From Heterohyrax brucei (taxonomy: Eukaryota; Chordata; Mammalia; Hyracoidea; Procaviidae), in the NCBI GenBank assembly GCA_028571685.1, contig CM053144.1, positions 102,330,171-102,394,170 on the forward strand: a stretch of 64,000 nucleotides of DNA, given 5' to 3'. This document shows, one piece after another, positions 24,280 to 35,495 of the stretch. The translations under genes and the position numbers were made by a program. The notes beneath the pieces were generated by a model, which saw only the letters and a list, made by a program, of their open reading frames with translations, had not been told where the DNA came from and did not search any database. Every line of letters starts with the position of its first letter. Position 1 is the first letter of the stretch.

Positions 24280-27155
24280 CTATTTAAATTTGTTTTTACT
24301 GTAATTAAGTGAAAGTTTATAATTCAATTTTCCATATAAAACCCAAGGACCTGCATCTGTGCAACTTGATATGCTTTCCTTAGCCTGAGAGCACACTCTT
24401 CTTTTTCACTCCTTAATTCCAGCATTTGCTGAACCAACACTGTCCCTTCCTCTCCCCGCCTTCTCTCCCTTCTAGAAAGAAACCAGTAGGACAGCCTTGT
24501 ACACACATATAGACACACGTATGTATAAAGTACACACACCACATGTATCTCTATGTGTCACCGAGTCCAGTACATCTTTGAAGTGTTGACCTGTTGACTT
24601 CCACAGTGGTTTTAAGTCTGGGCTAGCAAGTCTAGGGGCCATGTTCTCAGGGAACCCTCTGGACCAAAAATTCTGATCTTTTAACAGAGCTCTTGATCTG
24701 CACACCTCTTTTTCTCACGGTATGTCAGTGACTCTACATTGTGTTCCCTGCCCAGGCTGTCTTTAGTGGCAGCCGGGCACCAGCTGGTTCTTCTGGTCTT
24801 GTGCTGATGTAGTCTCTCAATCACATAAGTCCTTCTGACTCCTGGGCTCATTTTCCTTGTATCTTTGATGTTCTCAGTTGTCATCTGTTCCAGGGGTGTT
24901 GGGACCAGTTGGTGTTCCTCAAATGGCAGCTTGTTGGCTTTTAAGACCCCAGATGCCATTCACCAATATGTGGCACAGAAGACTCTCTTACTAAAAGACT
25001 AGTTATGCCAGTTGACTTTGATGTCCTAAGAAGATGGTCCCCAGGCCCCTGTCCCTGCTACTCTGTACTTTGAAATGTTGGGTTGAATTTAGAAAACCAG
25101 TTATGTTGACTTGGCCTCTATTGTGTGCTGTCACTTCCTTCACCTAACCAAATTCCTACTGACTGTCTTAATCTATGAATAATCTTCTCCCTCCCTCCAC
25201 ACCCGTGTAGCCATCATAGTGTATTTTCTTCTGTGCTTAAGTCCTTTTTTTAATTCCTTATAATAGTGGTCTCACAGAATATTCATCCATGTGCAGCTGA
25301 CTGATTTCACTTAGTATAGTGTCTTCCAATTGATTCTAGTTATGGGGTGTTTCTTAAAATCATCATTGTTCTTTATCATTGCATAGTGTTCCATTGTGTA
25401 CATATACCATAGTTTGTTTATCCATTCATCTGTCGATGGGTTCTTAGGTTGATTTATTACTGTGGACAGTGCTGCAATAAACATTCATGTGCATGTATCT
25501 GTTTGTGTGACAGCCCTTATTTATGTATGATGTATTCCAAGCAGTGGGATTGCTGGATCATATGGTATTTCTTTCTAGCTTTTTATGAAAGCAACACACT
25601 CCCTTCCAAAGAGGTTGTACCATTTTACATTCCCGTCAGCAGTGTAGGAGAGTTTCAGTCTCTCTGCAGCCTCTCCAGCATTTTTTTGTGTGTGTGCTTT
25701 TTGATTATTGCCAACCTCAGTGGCGTGAGATGGTATCTCATTGTAGTTTTGATTCGGATTTCTCTAATAGGTAATGATTGTAAGCATTTCCTCATGTATC
25801 TTTTGGCTGCCTGGATGTTATTTGTGGTGAAGTGTCTGTCCATCTCCTTTGCCTGTTCCTTAATTGAGTTATTTATCCTTTTCTTGTTGATACGTTGCAA
25901 AGTCTTATAGATTATGGAAAGTAGATGCTGATCAGATATGAGGTTGTCAAGTATTTTTCTTAGTATGTAGGCATCTTTTAACTCACTTGATAAAGTCTTT
26001 GGATGAGCAAAAGTGTTTATCTATTTTGTCTTCTGCTGTTTATGCACTGTCAGTAAGATTCTGTAGTCTGTTTAAGCCATGTATTAGAACTTCCAGTGTT
26101 GGCCCTTTTTTCTTCCATAATCTTTACCATTTTAAATTTTATATTTAGGTCTTTGATCCATTTTGAGTTAGTTTTTGTGTCAGGTGTGAGATACAGGTCT
26201 TGCTTCAGTTTTTTGTTGATGAATATCCAATTTTGCCAACATCGTTTGTTAAAGAGACTGTTTTCCCCCCAGTTCACAGCCTTTGGTTCTTTGTCAAATA
26301 TGAACTCTTCATAGGCCCATGGTGTCATTTCTGGATTCTCTACTCTTCCATTGATCGGTCTACATACCTGTTCTTGTACCAGTACCAGGCTGTTTTGACT
26401 ACAGTGGCAGTGTTATATCTTCTAAGGTCAGGTAGTGTGAGGCCTTCCACTGTGTTATTCTTCTTCAGTAGTGCTTTACTTAACCAGGGTTTCTTCCCTT
26501 TCCAAACAAAATTGAAAATTTGTTTCTCCATCTCATTGAAAAAAGACATTGGTGTTGGTATTGAGATTGCACTGTACATAGAGTGCCTAAATACACATTT
26601 TCATAATGTTCAGTTTTCCTATCCATGAGCATGGTAGATTTTCCCTCTTGCATAAATGTTTTTTGGATTTTTGCAGTAGGGTCTTGTAATTTTCTTTGTA
26701 TACGTCTCTTAGGTCTCTGCTTAGGTTTATTCCTAGAATTTTATCTTCTTAGGGGCTATTGTAAATGGTATTGATTTGATGATCTCTTTGTTGGTGTAAA
26801 GGAATCCTACTGATTTATTTATGTTTATTTTATATCCTGATACTTTGCTGAACTCTTCTATTGGTTGCAGTGGTTTATGATTTTTTAGGGTTTTCTGTGT
26901 ATAGGATCATATTGTCTACAAATAGGTATACTTTTACTTCTTTAGCAATGTGAACGTGCTTTATTTCTTTATCTTGTCTGATTGCTCTGGCTAGAACCTC
27001 CAGCACAACATTTAATAGAAGTGGTGACAGTGGACACCCTTGTCTGGTTCCTGTTCCCAGGGAGCATTCTTTCTGTCTCTCTCCATTTGTCTGTCCATTT
27101 TTAATATACTTATTGCTTAGTTTACTCATTTCCACTTCTAAACCACTTTTATAAA
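24280..27155 (-). mobile_element. L1 LINE, 5'-truncated, antisense
   Basis: The element runs right to left from inside reverse transcriptase (27135) through the ORF2 C-terminus (about 25450) to a 3' UTR of roughly 1.1 kb (25270-24280). Its 3' UTR shares blocks with the copy at 61920-63785, for example cttttaagaccccagatgcc, so both belong to the same or a close L1 lineage. ORF2 is broken into several frames. A SINE pair begins directly beyond its truncated 5' end. Confidence 0.88.
25449..27135 (-). pseudogene. L1 ORF2 remnant (RT active-site region to C-terminus)
   Basis: 27135-26875 contains [11 protein letters not shown] and [15 protein letters not shown], followed by [10 protein letters not shown] where active elements have F-A-D-D. 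One catalytic aspartate and the preceding alanine are changed. 26579-26340 holds the thumb region (KALLKKNNTVEGLTLPDL, TAWYWYKNR). 25900-25655 holds MDRHFTTNNIQAAKRYM and IKTTMRYHLTPLRLAII. The pieces are in different frames. The cysteine-rich C-terminal motif is lost to frameshift (LERLQRD). Confidence 0.9.
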
Positions 27156-27189
27156 CTTACATTAAATACAGTTCTGCTAATGGCTAGAT

Positions 27190-27372
27190 GAAGGAGAGGG
27201 ACAGTGCTTAAGGACTTGGCTGCCAACCCAAACATCCCTCCAGCTGCTCTGTGGAAAAAACATGTGGCAATCTTCTTCCATAAAGATTTACAGCCTTGGA
27301 AACCCTGTGGAGCTGTTCTATTTCATCCCACAGGGTCTCTATGAGTTGGCATTGACTCAACAGCAATGTTTT
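27190..27372 (+). mobile_element. AfroSINE (variant with caatcttcttccataaagat module)
   Basis: The head is degraded (gtgcttaaggacttggctgc), then gctgctctgtggaaaaaac, ttacagccttggaaaccctg and tctctatgagttggcattga, with a T-rich tail (ttttttgttttttttttttt). Confidence 0.88.
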
Positions 27373-27400
27373 TTGTTTTTTTTTTTTAAATTGTTACACT

Positions 27401-27590
27401 AGGAGGCTTCGGGGTATAGTAGTTACACATTCAGTTGCTAACGGAAGGTTGGTGGTTTGAGCCCATCAGCTAGAAGATGTGGAGGTGTGCTTCTGTAAAG
27501 ATCAGAGCCTTGGAAATCCCAGAGGCACTTCTGCTTTGTTCTGTGGAATCTCTGAGACATAACTCACTTGACAATAGCAGTTTTTTTTGG
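27401..27590 (+). mobile_element. AfroSINE (same variant), adjacent to the previous copy
   Basis: It reads aggaggcttcggggtatagt, ttggtggtttgagcccatca, gtgtgcttctgtaaagatca, gagccttggaaatcccagag and cacttgacaatagcag. It is followed by T8 and G10 runs (27581-27598). It lies in tandem with the SINE at 27190-27372. Confidence 0.87.
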
Positions 27591-27599
27591 GGGGGGGGC

Positions 27600-28185
27600 G
27601 GTTATTTAATAGTCTGATTCCCAAAGGGAGGAAAGAAAACTTTGCCTTTTTCCCAATGTAATCTCTGAAAGGCAATTTCCATATCAAATGTGTCAAGTGA
27701 TAAGTTATGTGATAAGTCAGAAATATAATGCAAAAAATCATGCAATACTATATTTAAATATTTTTAATATGAAAAAGTACTTACGATTATTGTGTTGAGA
27801 GATTTGAAAAGTTATTTTAAATGATCAAACAAAAGACGGTACATCAATTATCTTTCGCACATTGTCACTACATTTTTAGCTAATGAAAGTTTACCTACCT
27901 TTTTACATATCTCAGCTAGTTTATAGGTGGTTACTTTACAAAGTTGTGTGAAAAGTGATATAAAAACTGGCATGAGGGACATTAATCAGGAAAGGAAACG
28001 CAATCAGTGTTACACCTAGTCATGTTACAATGTTACATTTAGTTCATATACACCAAATTAACCTTTTCCTTGACATAGGGGTTAATACTCCAAATGATGC
28101 AAGACTTTGAAGCATCCACTGTCATGTCCTCAAAGGCAAACTCATGAAGGCAATGTTGTAATAACTCATACTAGATAAGGTGTTT
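27600..28185. other. No recognisable feature
   Basis: AT-rich unique sequence without gene or repeat signal. Confidence 0.4.
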
Positions 28186-28201
28186 TGCCATAGCCATTTT
28201 A

Positions 28202-28241
28202 GATCCTCAGTCTAATGCTCTCCCAACTGAGCTGTGTCGGC
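28202..28241 (-). pseudogene. Truncated tRNA-Phe retrocopy (5' 40 nt)
   Basis: The minus strand reads gccgacacagctcagttggg then agagcattagactgaggatc. This matches tRNA-Phe(GAA) from position 1 to about 40, covering acceptor 5' strand, D arm and anticodon stem-loop. The anticodon reads GAG where GAA is expected, and the copy stops within the 3' strand of the anticodon stem. A 16-bp direct repeat flanks it, tgccatagccatttta (28186-28201) and tgccatagccgttttaa-type (28246-28261), with 4 extra bases (28242-28245) before the tRNA start. There is no poly-A tail. This is the pattern of a tailless retropseudogene. It cannot make tRNA. Confidence 0.85.
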
Positions 28242-28416
28242 TTCCTGCCATAGCCGTTTTAAACATTTGTAGTTTGGAAAGCAGGGAATTCCTAAGCAGA
28301 TATTAATAATCAAACTCCTCCTCTCAATTCACCTATGACCCCAAGCTAAAGCATGTTTTTTATTACCAAAAGAAAAAAAAAAATCTGCTTTTTAAAGATC
28401 TCTCTTGAAATTCATA

Positions 28417-28612
28417 CCAAACCAAACCCCTTGTCACCAAGTTGATTCTGATCCATGATGACCTCATGTGTTTCAGAGTAGAACTGCTCCCTACAGTTTT
28501 CTTGGCTGGTTTATCTTTATGGAAGCCGATCACCAGGGTTTTCTTCTATGGGTTTGAACCACCAATCTATAGGTTAGCAGTGGAGTACAAACCATTTGCG
28601 TCACACAGAGAC
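28417..28612 (-). mobile_element. AfroSINE (variant with longer middle segment)
   Basis: The plus strand reads accaaaccaaaccccttgtc, gacctcatgtgtttcagagt, ggaagccgatcaccagggtt and cagtggagtacaaaccattt, ending cacacagagacc. It belongs to the same variant as 15667-15865. Confidence 0.88.
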
Positions 28613-28614
28613 CC

Positions 28615-29160
28615 TCTCTCAAAATCACTGGCTTCTTAAATTGGGTATTTCTCTCTGTCTTCTCTTTCACCTTTCCTTTTTCCTTCTTTTCTTTTCTGTC
28701 TTTTTAATAGGACCTTTGTCTTTTACAATGCAGCTTTGCAGGAAAGGTAAAACTAGTGGCAACATAACTCTTTTCATTCTTTCCTTATTCGTCTTTTTTA
28801 TTGCCTGTGCCCCCTGTAGCTTTTAGTGACAGACAGCTGAGTCTCTGCCTCAAGAAGCTTATGAACTTGTTGGACACTGTCATTCCCTTTTCCCCCAAAG
28901 TAAAGCTACTACCTCTAGTCTTATTTGCTGTGAATGTTCAGCAATTGTCCCTGAATAATTGTTCTTTAAGTATCTCCAGAGGCAGGGTGATTTTTTTACT
29001 TACTTTATCAACATTAAGAGAATTTTAAAAATATTTAAAGTTCACTGTAAAATTTAAATAAAATCACATTTCACACCAAAACAATTATTTGAACATCCAG
29101 ATTGTACAACCATTGGAATCTACTCTAATTTGAAGATGACAACACTAAATGTTACGATCT
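28615..29160. other. No recognisable feature; pyrimidine-rich at left
   Basis: 28640-28720 is rich in tctttt/ccttcc. Otherwise no gene or repeat was recognised. Confidence 0.4.
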
Positions 29161-29164
29161 AAGG

Positions 29165-29213
29165 CTGTTGTTAACCTGTCGACACCAACTCGAGTCTGAC
29201 TCATGGTCACCCT
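29165..29213 (-). mobile_element. AfroSINE 3' end fragment
   Basis: gttgttaacctgtcgacacc and gagtctgactcatggtcacc match the reverse complement of the SINE 3' end only. It directly abuts the RTE fragment to its right. Confidence 0.6.
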
Positions 29214-29853
29214 GAAAACTGGACCAATAAGCAACGTGATAAATGGGAAAAATATTGAAGTTGTCAACGATTTCATTTTACTTTGATCCACCATCAACAC
29301 TCTGGAAGCAGCAGTCAAGAAATCAAATGACACATTGTGCTGGGCAAATCTGCTCTAAAAGACCTCTTTCAAGCAAAGATAGTGCCTTTAAAACTAAGTT
29401 TTGTCTGACCCAAGCCATGGTATTTTCAGCTGCCTCATATGGATATGAAAACTGTGCAACGAACAAGAAAGACCAGATAAGAATTGATTCCTTTGAATTA
29501 TGATGTTGGCAAAGAATATTTAATACACCATGGACTGTCTGAAGAAGGAACAAATCCCTCTTGGAAAAAGTACAATCAGAATGCTCCTTAGAAGCAAGGA
29601 TGGCGAGATCTTGTCTTATATATCTGGACATGTTATGGAGATGGCCCATTTCCTAGAGAAGGACATCATGCTTGGTAAGGTAGAGGATCAGCACAAGAGA
29701 ATACCCTCAACAAGGTGGACTGACACAAGTGGCTGCAACAGTGGCACAAACGTATCAACCACTGTATGGATAGCACAGGAAAGGGCACTGTTTTGTTCTG
29801 TTGTACATCAGGTCTCTGTGAGTTGGAACCAACATGATGGCACCTAATAACAA
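29214..29853 (+). mobile_element. RTE-type LINE (BovB-like), ORF2 C-terminal part and 3' end
   Basis: Translation fragments match the C-terminal region of RTE/BovB reverse transcriptases: SYGYENCATNKKDQIRIDSFEL (29435-29503, in part), RDLVLYISGHVMEMAHFLEK and MLGKVEDQHKRIPSTRWTD (29600-29720), then RALFCSVVHQVSVSWNQHDG at the end. Frameshifts separate the first and second blocks. The 3' terminus (gtctctgtgagttggaacca, then gatggcacctaataacaa) is nearly the same as the AfroSINE tail. RTE elements are known in Afrotheria. This copy is 5'-truncated and dead. Confidence 0.82.
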
Positions 29854-29855
29854 TT

Positions 29856-30043
29856 GTTGTCAGTGGCTGCCAAGTTGATTCTGACTCATGATAACTCCAT
29901 GTGTGCAGAGTAGAACTTACTCAATAGGGTTTTCAAAGCTGTCAGCTTTTGGAAGCAGATTGCCAGGCCTGTCTCTCAAAGTGCCTCTGTGTTCAACCTG
30001 CCAGCCTTTCAGCTGCTTAAGTGTTTGTGGCACCCATGGCCCC
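29856..30043 (-). mobile_element. AfroSINE (variant with longer middle segment)
   Basis: The plus strand reads gccaagttgattctgactca, aatagggttttcaaagctgt, ggaagcagattgccaggcct and gtttgtggcacccatgg. It sits directly 3' of the RTE fragment. Confidence 0.85.
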
Positions 30044-30044
30044 T

Positions 30045-30857
30045 AGATATGTGCTTGACAACTTAGTCTGTCCTTTATTACTTCAGCTGATGCTCATAAT
30101 GTCTGGCACTTCAGCTCTGAGGCGTCCAGAAAACAAGAGTCCTAAGCTACTCACTGGAGCTCACCTGTCTGACTCACCACCTGCATCCAGAGACACATGT
30201 CTACACCAACACAGCCACATGTACCACTGTGTACAAACGCTGCTAATGCTTTGCATGGCAGAAAAATCTTACTGTGTGTGACAATCTGGGGCACCATTAC
30301 CTATTAGGGAAAAGCAGAAGTGCACCTCAAAGTTTTCAAGAAGCCACACTTACAATTCTTAAAATGTTTAAGAACAAAAAGTCTCTCAGCATTTGTAGAG
30401 GATGCTCATGGTTGCGGCACTGATAGAATTTAATCTCATATGATCTGCTCTTTAAAGTACTACAATCTTCAGAAGGAAGCATTTATCCCCGCAAGTGTCC
30501 CTTGCTGTCATGTTTTATATAATTTTGAGCGCCACTGCTTTACATTGAACATTAAAAAAATCATGGTCTTTTACTTTTCTTCTGCATCAATATTATAAGT
30601 TATATACTGAAGTTTATTTTATATGTATCTATGAAGTGCAGACCTTCTTCTTTGGAAAAGAAAAGAATGCAATTATGATTTGATGTTAATCCTTTGGTGA
30701 CCCAATTATTTTCTGCTTAGAATTTTTTTGTTGATAGTATACATTTTCATTAATAGAAGCATGCCGAATCATTGCGTGTGTCTGAATTTTTGACAGACAG
30801 TATGGATTTTTCTTCCTGCCTCTCCCACAAGCCCACCCAAAGTGTTTAACGATAGGT
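30045..30857. other. No recognisable feature
   Basis: No repeat or gene is supported. An 86-codon frame at 30021-30281 overlaps the SINE edge and has no domain. Confidence 0.4.
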
Positions 30858-30870
30858 ATGAAGTACCATT

Positions 30871-31036
30871 GGAAACTCTGGCGGGGTAGCAGTTAAGAGC
30901 CATGACTGCTAACCAACACGGTGACCGCTCAAAGCTACCAGGTGCTCCTTGGAAACCCTATGAATCAGTTCTATTCAGTTCTATAGGGTTGCCATGAGTC
31001 AAAATCAACTTGATGACAATGACTTCTTGTTGTTTC
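30871..31036 (+). mobile_element. AfroSINE (classic type), full length
   Basis: It starts ggaaactctggcggggtagc, contains the A-box side (agcagttaagagccatgac) and B-box side (ctcaaagctaccaggtgctc), and ends gacttcttgttgtttc. The 13-bp target duplication is atgaagtaccatt (30858-30870) and atgaaataccatt (31037-31049). One of the clearest complete copies. Confidence 0.95.
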
Positions 31037-31049
31037 ATGAAATACCATT

Positions 31050-32070
31050 AATTACATCACAGAGCCCCCACTGGGGTCTACTACTACTTACGTTTAACAA
31101 ATAAAAATTTTCAAAATGTCTGTTTTTCCTATCAAAAATTCAGACACCTCATATAATACTGTATAAAAACAGCAATTTGCACTACATGTTCATTTTTCAG
31201 TTTCAAGTAATCACAGAGGCCCAGGCCTTGTAGCAGCATGCCCTGTCAACACTACAGCAGGCTTCCCACCAAACTTTAGAGCCTGAAAATGTTCTCAGTC
31301 ACCATATGCACCACCAGGCAAGAAAGTGCTATAGCTTAGTAGACTATGCAGTTTTCACAGGATAATGATCTCATTATATTTAAATACAACCAAGGACCGA
31401 AACATTTTTTTTATTCAAAGAACTTAATTATTAAGTGCTTGCTATCATTTTTATCCTTTTATGTATTATCAAAGCATTTCTGTGCTTATGCTTATTGTGA
31501 CACTTATCAAGCCATACTATAATTGTGTGCACGCTTTGTCTCTTCAGTAGACTAGAAACATTTCAAAGACAAGGACTTTATAATATTCATTCATTATTCT
31601 AATTTCTGTGTATTGCTTGATGAAGTAGATAGACAGTTGAAGGGATGTATGGATAGAGAAAAGAAGGTTGTAGGAAGACAAAGAAGGAAAGGAAGAACAG
31701 GTTCTGCCCCATAGTTTTAATCTCTCAAAGCTAAATGGATAATAAGATTGATACATTTGATAAACACAGTTAAAATAAGGCCTTAAAATAGAAAAAAGCA
31801 GAAACCAGAAGGGTAATAATTTCTGTGGTTCCCCCCCCCCCAATTGTGATTCAGGTGAAAGAAATGCTTAAAACATTAAAATATATACCTGAAGGGTCAG
31901 GATTTTGCCTAATTTTTGTACTATGTCCCCAGTAAGGGTTTACTGAGCAGAAAACTGAAGAGAGTGTACAAGCAAAAGGAAGAGAGGAAGGGAAGACCAT
32001 TCTCCAATAACTTTTAAAATAGTTCATGTAAGTAGAAGATCTTTGAGAATGTTATGTGAAGACCATTGCT
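31050..32070. other. No recognisable feature; C11 run
   Basis: AT-rich. A run of about 11 C occurs at 31831-31841. No gene or named repeat was recognised. Confidence 0.4.
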
Positions 32071-32076
32071 AGTCTC

Positions 32077-32233
32077 AATACCCAATGCCGTCTAGTCAAC
32101 TCCCACTCATAGTGACCCTATAGAACAGAGTAGAACTGCTCCATAAAATTTCCAAGATGTGGCTCATAGATTCAAACCATTGACCTTTTGGTTGGTAGCT
32201 AAGCTCTTAACCACTGCACCACCATAGTTCCCA
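32077..32233 (-). mobile_element. AfroSINE (classic type)
   Basis: The plus strand reads caatgccgtctagtcaactc, gaccctatagaacagagtag, ttgaccttttggttggtagc, and ends caccaccatagttccca. Near full length. Confidence 0.92.
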
Positions 32234-32295
32234 CTGTTTGGAAGTGGGTTAAAAAAAATACTAAATGTAAAAAAGAGAGGTACAAGTTACTGGCA

Positions 32296-32493
32296 TTGTT
32301 AGATGTTGTCCGGTTGTTTCTGATTCATAACAACCTTAGCTGGCAGACTAGAACTGCAGTCACTGGTTTCCTAGGCTGTAATCTTTACCGAGCAGATCAC
32401 CACCTATTTTCTCCTGCAGAATTGGCTAGTGGATTTGAATTTCAGACCTTTCTGTTAGCAGCCAACTATAACCATTGTGCCACCCGGGCTCCT
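32296..32493 (-). mobile_element. AfroSINE (variant with extra central module)
   Basis: The plus strand reads tagatgttgtccggttgttt, ctaggctgtaatctttaccg, gtggatttgaatttcagacc, and ends tgtgccacccgggctcc. Confidence 0.87.
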
Positions 32494-32734
32494 TACACAC
32501 AGTAGAAAGTATTAAAATGTGAATAGTAAACTTGGAATACCAGAGCTAAAACAGTTTCAGAACACTCATTAATAATCTGCCAAATTTAGAGATATTGTTA
32601 CTTTCTGTATTGTTTTGATTGTGAGGGGAATTTCAGGACTCCAGAACACAGAAAAGAACAGACCCCAATCCACGAGCTTTAAATGCCCTTCCTTCTTTCC
32701 CTATGAGAGTCACTGCCCTTACAATAACCAGAAT

Positions 32735-32935
32735 GGAGTCCTTGGGTGGTACAAATGGTTAATGTCTTGACGAGTAGCCAAAAGTTTGGCCATTGAAACC
32801 CAACCAGGGCACCTTGGAAGACAGGCCTAGTGATCTATTTGTGGCAAGTCACGGCCTTCGAACCCTATGGAGCAGCTCTACTCCGCACACGTAGGGTAGC
32901 CATGGGTCAGAATTGGCTTGACAGCAGCTAGTAAC
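32735..32935 (+). mobile_element. AfroSINE (variant with longer middle segment)
   Basis: It starts ggagtccttgggtggtacaa and continues ccattgaaacccaaccaggg, gaagacaggcctagtgatct, and catgggtcagaattggcttg. The tail is cagctagtaacaataa. The acaataa motif also precedes the element (32721), a possible target duplication. Confidence 0.88.
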
Positions 32936-32939
32936 AATA

Positions 32940-34150
32940 AGCAGATACTTCCAGGCCTGCTTTCAAGCCCTCTGTCTGAATGTGAGAACCTTCCTCTGAC
33001 TGAGGGAGGACCACAGAGATATAATGCCTTACATCTGAAGTTCTGCAAATTTGACTCTTCCTTCCACCAGAGGCGTTATTCTAGCCCTTTTTATTATTCT
33101 TCCCACTTAAGAGACTGCGGGCCCAAAGTGAAATAGGATCATGAAGGCCTCTCTCCTTATTTAAGATACAGTGGAATGATTTTTCTTAATTTTTTGATAA
33201 ATGGTTTAGAAAAACATACCTTTCAAAAGAGCAAGCAAGCAAGATTCTGGAAGGAAAGACTTTTCTACCAGGGTATCACTAGAGACTGCTCTTATCTTTT
33301 TTTTTTTTTAATGGTGCTTTAGATAACAAGTTTCCAAAGCAATTTATATTCTTATAAAGCAATTAACGCATATATGATTTTGTTACATTGGTTGCCAATC
33401 CTGCAGTGTGTCAACATTTTCCCCTTTTCGACCTTGGGTCTCCTGTTTCCATTTGTCTAGCTTTCCTGTCCCTTCTGTCCTTTCATGACTTCCTATTCTT
33501 GCCCCTGGACTGGTGTGCCCATTTAGTCTCTTATACATGGTTGAGCTATGGGTATTGATTTTTATTTTATGGGCCTGTCTAAACTTGAGCATGCAGCCTA
33601 TCTTTAAGAAAAGGGCACATTGATCTTCTTCTTCTTTGTTTAAGAGAAACGGTCATAAATTTATAGCCATCAGTTTCCATGAGAAGGCAAAAGCATTCCA
33701 AGGTAGTGTTCCAAGAAATTTCAGCCTCCTTTCCCCTCACCCCCGAAGATATCCAAAAAAACCTCATGCAAACAATGTGACCATATAATGTATAGCCAAG
33801 ACTGTGATAATCTGAAAGTGAAAGGGGACCATGTTAGCAATTATGCCATGCTAATAGGCATAAACCAAAACTGTTTCAGGCAAAGTAGGATGTTGCGTCA
33901 CTTCACCCATAAGAAATACACATAGCAAAGTGTTTAATTGATAAAACTCATGAAGAAGAGCAAAGAATAGTCCAAATGAAAAATCAATCTTGTAAAATTA
34001 ATTAGTCTGTTTCAGGTGAAAATAAGTTATTGAAGGTTAAATTAGTATGCAGAGGAGGTGAGGAGGGTCTACGAGCTGAAAATGAATTCATTCAGGAATC
34101 ACTGAAGGGGGAAAGGAGGGCACTGGACTTGTTTAGGTAATTTTAGTTAC
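32940..34150. other. No recognisable feature; T14 run
   Basis: No gene or named repeat was recognised. A T run occurs at 33298-33310. Short ORFs (33383-33767 minus) lack domains. Confidence 0.4.
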
Positions 34151-34151
34151 C

Positions 34152-34566
34152 TGTTATGGACTGATTGTGTCCTCCCCGCTCCTCCCACCCCCAAATATGT
34201 GTTGGAAGTCCTAACCCTGGTACCTACAAATATGACCCTATTTAAAATTGGGGGTTCCTTTCCTATGTTAATGAAACCATAACAGATTAGGCTGGGTCCT
34301 AAGCCTAATCACTTCTGAACACTGTCATAAAAAGAGGAGGGTGAACACAGAGACAGACACAGGGAGAAGGCAGAAGCCATGTGAGTATCTTCCACAAGCA
34401 AACGAACCCCAAGGATTGCCAGCTGTCACCAGATACTAGGAGAAAGGCCCTTAGAAGGAAGTAAGATGATCTAGACCTTCATTGGGACTTCTGACCTTCA
34501 GAATTATGAGAAAATGAATTTCTGTTCTTTAAAGCTACCCACGACAAAACCAGGAAACTAAGATGA
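34152..34566 (+). mobile_element. MaLR-type solo LTR
   Basis: It starts tgttatggactgattgtgtc, reads ggaagtcctaaccctggtac, gcctaatcacttctgaacac and gagaaaatgaatttctgttc, and ends aggaaactaagatga. The 4-bp flanks tacc on both sides are compatible with a target duplication. There is no internal retroviral sequence. Confidence 0.82.
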
Positions 34567-34799
34567 TACCTGAGGCTCACAGACACAGGTGAAGAATCCT
34601 GATGCTCTCAGCACTGACTTTCTCTGAAGATTGTCTCCCTCACAAATAGTTTTCTCCCAAGATGGGTTTGGTTAAGAAGAAGGAAGAAGAAATTACCTGA
34701 CAAACCTTGGGAGGATCTCAAAGACATTTCCTTAGGAAAGTCCTATTTTTGAAGATGTCATAAATCCCAGTATTTAAGCCATTTTCATTAATTGGTTTC

Positions 34800-35465
34800 A
34801 AAGACTTTTAAAAAAGTTTACTATGGTAAAAATAATATAACAAAACAATTGGCTTTCAAACTATTTTTAAGTGTACAATTCAGCTTTCAAACTGTTTTTA
34901 AGTATATAACTCAGTCATATTAATTCATTCAGTATGCTGTACAGAAATGACCACTATTTCGAAAAAGTTTTTCATTATCACAAACAGAAACTCAGTGACT
35001 CTGACTTACTCTGAATGATGTTTTCAGGGTTCATCCATGTCAGAGCATATACATGACAATTTCATTCCTCTTTAGGGCTAAATAAAATTCTACTGTACAT
35101 AGGCATCACATTTTGCTTATCCATCCATCCATTCAAGTAGTTACTACCTTTTGGCTGTTGTGAACAGTGCTTCAGTGAACACTTGTGTACAGCTATCTGT
35201 TTGAGTCCTTGTTTTCAAGGATTTTTTTTTGGTATACACCTTGGAGTGGAGTTGCTGGGCCACATGTTAATTCTATGTTTAACCTTTCAACAAACCGTTA
35301 AACTGCATTCCACAGTGGCTGCCCCTTCTTACATTTTCACCAGTAATGCACAACAGTTCTAATTTTCCACATCCTGACCAACATATTGTTCTTCCATCTT
35401 TCTGATAATAGCTGTTCTAGTGCGTATGAAATTGCACCTCATTGTGATTTTGACTTTTTATCCTG
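34800..35465 (-). mobile_element. Old L1 3' end, antisense, 5'-truncated
   Basis: The plus strand matches the reverse complement of the L1 ORF2 C-terminus and 3' UTR: tgcttatccatccatccatt, ttggctgttgtgaacagtgc, ggagtggagttgctgggcca, gcattccacagtggctgccc and cacctcattgtgattttgac. The 3' UTR part (34830-34930) holds a local duplication: ctttcaaactatttttaagt at 34854 and ctttcaaactgtttttaagt near 34883. Confidence 0.8.
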
Positions 35466-35495
35466 CAAAATCAGTGATACATTTTGTACTGTAAC

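Noticed and set aside
25449-26628. Plus-strand frames of 142-153 codons in the 24-27 kb L1
   Set aside because: The minus strand encodes recognisable L1 ORF2 here, so these are antisense shadows.
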